Source of the DNA: CAXSEF01 sp964236535
GTDB lineage: Bacteria; Pseudomonadota; Alphaproteobacteria; Acetobacterales; Acetobacteraceae
Direction of reading: 5' to 3'
NCBI GenBank assembly: GCA_964236535.1
Contig: CAXSEF010000126.1
Coordinates: forward strand, 1 to 7,856
DNA: 7,856 bases
The translations under genes were made by a program, and so were the position numbers. Below the pieces are notes generated by a model. The model saw only the letters and a list, made by a program, of their open reading frames with translations, was not told the DNA's origin and did not search any database. Positions within the stretch are counted from its first letter, which is position 1, and every line of letters starts with the position of its first letter. Shown here piece after piece: positions 6,401-7,856 of the stretch.

Positions 6401-7786
6401 GACGCGCGCCTCGAGGCCGGGCCCAAGGTGCAGCTGGCGGTGACCGGGACCGCGCCGCTCGGCGACGGCCCGCTCGCTCTGGCGGCGCACGGGGTGGTCG
6501 ACCTCGCGGTGGCGGACCCGATCCTGACCGCCGGAGGCAGGCGCGTGCTGGGCACCGTGTCGCTCGACACCACGCTGGGCGGCACCGCGGCGGCGCCCCG
6601 CGTCTCCGGCACCATCCGGCTGGCGCGCGGCGAGATCCAGGACTTCGCCCAGGGGGTGCACCTGACCGACGTCGCGGCGGAGATCGACGCCGCCGGCGAC
6701 ACGCTCCGCCTCGCGAGCCTGAGCGCCCAGGCCGGGCACGGCACCATCACCGGCAGCGGCAGCGTGGGCGTGTTCGCGCCGGGGCTGCCGGTGGACCTGC
6801 ACATCCGCGCCGACAACGCCCGCCCGCTGTCGAGCGACCTGCTCACGGCGGTGCTCGACGCCGACCTCTACGTCCGCGGCCAGGCGAGGCTGCGGCTCGA
6901 CGCCGGCGGCAAGGTCACCATCCGCAGCGCCTCGATCAACATCCCCAACAGCCTGCCCACCAGCGTCGCCAGACTCGACGTGATCCGGCCCACCGACCAG
7001 CCGCCGCCCCCGCCGAGCGGGCCGGCGCCGCTGATCGGGCTCGATCTCGGCCTGAACGCGCCCGGGCAGATCTTCGTGCGCGGCCACGGCCTCGACGCGG
7101 AGCTCGCCGGCAGGCTGCACGTCGGCGGCACCTCCGCGGCGCCGCAGATCTCCGGCGGGTTCGACCTGCGCAGCGGCACCTTCAGCCTGGCCGGCACCAC
7201 GCTGACCTTCACCCGCGGCCGGGTCGGCTTCGACGGCACCGGCGTGAACGGCAGGATCGACCCCACCCTCGACTTCGAGGCGGACAGCACCTCGGGCGGC
7301 GTGGTCGCGACGCTCAAGGTCGGCGGCTATGCCGATGCCCCCAGGATCACCCTCTCCAGCGTGCCGGAACTGCCGCAGGACGAGGTGCTGGCGCGGCTGC
7401 TGTTCGGCCAGAGCCTGAAGCAGCTCAGCCCGTTCCAGATCGCCTCGATCGCCGCGGCGCTCGCCGACCTCAGCGGGGCAGGCGGCGGCATCGACCCGCT
7501 CTCCAGGGTGCGCAAGGGCCTCGGGCTCGACCGGCTGCAGGTCGGCAGTGCCGCCACCGGCAACGGCGCGAGCGTGGAGGCCGGGCGCTACGTGGCCCAG
7601 GGCGTCTACGTGGGCGCCAAGCAGGGCACCAGCGGCGGCACCCAGGCGCAGGTGCAGGTCGACCTGACCCGCCGGCTGAAGCTGCAGACCACGATCGGCA
7701 CCGGCGGCGGCGTGCCGGCCACCGGCCTCACGCCGGACAACGACCCGGGCAGCAGCGTCGGCCTCAAATACCAGTTCGAGTACTGA
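3404..7786 (+). CDS. tamB: TamB, inner-membrane-anchored translocation/assembly module protein
   Basis: A 1460-residue TamB, the partner of TamA. The ATG overlaps the tamA stop as TGATG, which fixes the start; the same frame is open further upstream inside tamA but only as a shadow. Order: a proline-rich cytoplasmic tail (1-40) with three TPPPA repeats, a basic stretch RRSAGRR, one membrane segment at about 48-71, then the TamB-type motif NTDPGRRLIE at 72-81. The long periplasmic part is rich in alternating beta-strand sequence, as expected for the AsmA-like hydrophobic groove. The C-terminal TamB (DUF490) domain covers roughly the last 330 residues, with IFVRGHGLDAE at 1223-1233, DPTLDFEA from 1286, LPQDEVLARLLFG at 1323-1335, and an aromatic end LKYQFEY. 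The family is tied to barrel-protein insertion with TamA and to phospholipid transport across the periplasm. An oddity is a Pro/Thr/Ala-rich insert at about 576-632. The protein is large but within the range seen in this family. Confidence 0.94.
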   Translation: MTDERPPTPPPATPPPATPPPATTPGAPAGPVPPASPRRSAGRRLLRLGAWVAGVVVAAPVLVVAAVLVAANTDPGRRLIEREARDLTGGTVVLQGLGGRFPDRLRLAHGELRDADGTWATLDGLALDWSPLRLATRDAWIEILAADAVEVVRLPVSSAPAGPAAPSKSTGFSLPVRVDVQSLHLARLTLGRAVAGVPAVADVAGSAHLASLAEGSGAVSVTRLDSPGTYRASGRIGADSLRATLDAAEPAGGLVSAVAHLPDLGALSLQATLDGPRSAEAASVSLLAGALRLDAHGTLDLDAAGADLQVDAGAPAMTPAPGVSWQSLTLHAHSRGPFTAPEATGHLEVAGVRAGGAELGRLLADVSGDRGHVGLKASAEAVRLPGPRPDLLEAAPVLLTADVQLDDPARPVAFTLSHPLLDARGTARTAGALSAAVHLAMPALAPLAAAGGVELQGRAALDATLSRAASTGPAAPPAPLQVGLEGTVSVTGGMAPVPGLIGDSGRLSVAAVLAGSDVTVEHATVDGRALHASASGTDRASVLDLDWTLGLPELAAVSAAVSGEITAKGHVAGALPGPAPGQPATTPEQPATTPGQPATTQPDTAPALVPAGRVVPGASDAGQAAPDPATAEGLGLTATADGSVAAGGVPRGPVHLAVEAHGLPGAPDATVTASGRFDGAPVALDAALQKRTDGSLHAALRKAEWKSAQASADVTLASGAKLPVGTIDLRMTRMADLAPLLHQAVHGALTARIDMVPGSGGTPVARVDVQARDVGLGANGAGRVSLTGHVDDPAARPVVGLKLDVDGLQAGPVGGTAQAEANGPEDALALRLATSLHGVAGADAQAQAQALLDATARTLVLRTLDARSRGLQLRLTAPARLAFAAAVTVDRLRLALDEPGAAEATLELAGRVSPTLDLTASAHDVTPALARPFAPASGSVGDAQGRVDVDAKLGGTTAAPTGTIRLAALGLRLLHGPAASLPPGALHATAELAGHAARLDARLEAGPKVQLAVTGTAPLGDGPLALAAHGVVDLAVADPILTAGGRRVLGTVSLDTTLGGTAAAPRVSGTIRLARGEIQDFAQGVHLTDVAAEIDAAGDTLRLASLSAQAGHGTITGSGSVGVFAPGLPVDLHIRADNARPLSSDLLTAVLDADLYVRGQARLRLDAGGKVTIRSASINIPNSLPTSVARLDVIRPTDQPPPPPSGPAPLIGLDLGLNAPGQIFVRGHGLDAELAGRLHVGGTSAAPQISGGFDLRSGTFSLAGTTLTFTRGRVGFDGTGVNGRIDPTLDFEADSTSGGVVATLKVGGYADAPRITLSSVPELPQDEVLARLLFGQSLKQLSPFQIASIAAALADLSGAGGGIDPLSRVRKGLGLDRLQVGSAATGNGASVEAGRYVAQGVYVGAKQGTSGGTQAQVQVDLTRRLKLQTTIGTGGGVPATGLTPDNDPGSSVGLKYQFEY
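3424..3468 (+). repeat. Three perfect 15-bp tandem repeats encoding TPPPA in the TamB tail
   Basis: The unit CACGCCACCACCCGC occurs three times in a row at 3424-3438, 3439-3453 and 3454-3468. It encodes TPPPA three times (residues 8-22) in the part of TamB predicted to lie in the cytoplasm before the membrane segment. The unit is five codons, so loss or gain of copies keeps the reading frame. Perfect DNA identity suggests recent expansion. Confidence 0.9.
5147..5206 (+). repeat. 21-bp tandem repeats encoding QPATTP inside TamB
   Basis: Units at 5147-5167 and 5168-5188 differ only in their last codon (GAA against GGG). A third, 5189-5206, is diverged and shorter. They encode QPATTPE, QPATTPG and QPATTQ at residues 582-601, the core of a Pro/Thr/Ala-rich stretch of about 57 residues (576-632) in the periplasmic region. 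The unit is seven codons, so copy change stays in frame. The stretch looks like a flexible linker interrupting otherwise beta-rich sequence. Confidence 0.85.
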
Positions 7787-7805
7787 CCCCGACAGCCGCG
7801 AGCAA

Positions 7806-7856
7806 GCAAGGCCAGAGGCTCCGCCTCTGGACTCCGCCAAAGGCCGAGCCTTTGGA
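7806..7856 (+). repeat. Double-hairpin intergenic repeat, copy 2, cut by the window edge
   Basis: Direct-orientation copy of the unit at 282-336. Stem 1 is CCAGAGGC (7812-7819) with GCCTCTGG (7823-7830), loop TCC. Stem 2 is CCAAAGGC (7837-7844) with GCCTTTGG (7848-7855), loop CGA. Up to the window edge the two copies differ only in the loops: one base in loop 1, and TA against CGA in loop 2. The lead-in GCGAGCAAG before it resembles the GCGAGCAAGG before the inverted copy after the acyltransferase gene, so both follow a gene end in the same sense. Confidence 0.88.
7812..7855 (+). terminator. Probable 3' end of the tamA-tamB transcript
   Basis: Two perfect 8-bp GC-rich stems begin 25 bases after the tamB stop codon. 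Such tandem stems could halt RNA polymerase or block 3' exonucleases. Whether a T-run follows cannot be seen because the window ends here, and the other + copy at 282-336 has none, so this may stabilise the mRNA end or work with Rho instead of being a classic intrinsic terminator. Confidence 0.4.

Noticed and set aside
4438..6846. An 802-codon Ser/Ala-rich minus-strand frame inside tamB
   Set aside because: Antisense shadow. Its Ser/Ala/Arg bias is what the reverse complement of GC-rich codons produces.
3377..7840. A 1487-codon open frame on the minus strand opposite tamB
   Set aside because: In very GC-rich genes the antisense frame is often free of stops. The translation is Arg/Gly/Ala-rich with no recognisable domain, and the opposite strand carries clear TamB motifs.

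Overview
The window is very GC-rich DNA, roughly three quarters G+C by eye, from what looks like an alphaproteobacterium. I favour the Acetobacteraceae within the Rhodospirillales. The reasons are the TamA/TamB pair, the strong G/C bias at third codon positions, and intergenic double-hairpin repeats (stem, ACTCCGCC-type spacer, stem) of a style I associate with that group. The family assignment is an inference.

Layout from left to right. Positions 1-145 hold the 5' end of a minus-strand gene of unknown function that runs off the window. Positions 146-442 are intergenic: a GC palindrome cluster, then two convergent copies of the double-hairpin repeat with a run of ten G between them. Positions 443-1369 (minus) encode a PlsC/OlsA-type lysophospholipid acyltransferase. 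Positions 1370-1496 are a divergent control region. Positions 1497-3404 (plus) encode TamA, an Omp85-family outer-membrane protein. Positions 3404-7786 (plus) encode TamB, a very long inner-membrane-anchored periplasmic protein whose start overlaps the tamA stop by one base. A third repeat copy, in direct orientation with the first, closes the window just after tamB.

The genes make a coherent envelope module. TamA (outer membrane) and TamB (inner membrane, spanning the periplasm) form the translocation and assembly module. Work on the wider family links TamA/TamB to outer-membrane protein insertion, and links TamB-like AsmA proteins to phospholipid movement between membranes. The divergent acyltransferase completes phospholipids or ornithine lipids at the inner membrane, so lipid synthesis and lipid/protein export may share one control region. 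That link rests on gene context only.

The window is mostly a conserved housekeeping locus. I do not see a clearly new biological system. The points most worth a second look are the double-hairpin repeat family, the G-run between its convergent copies, and the proline/threonine tandem repeats inside TamB.
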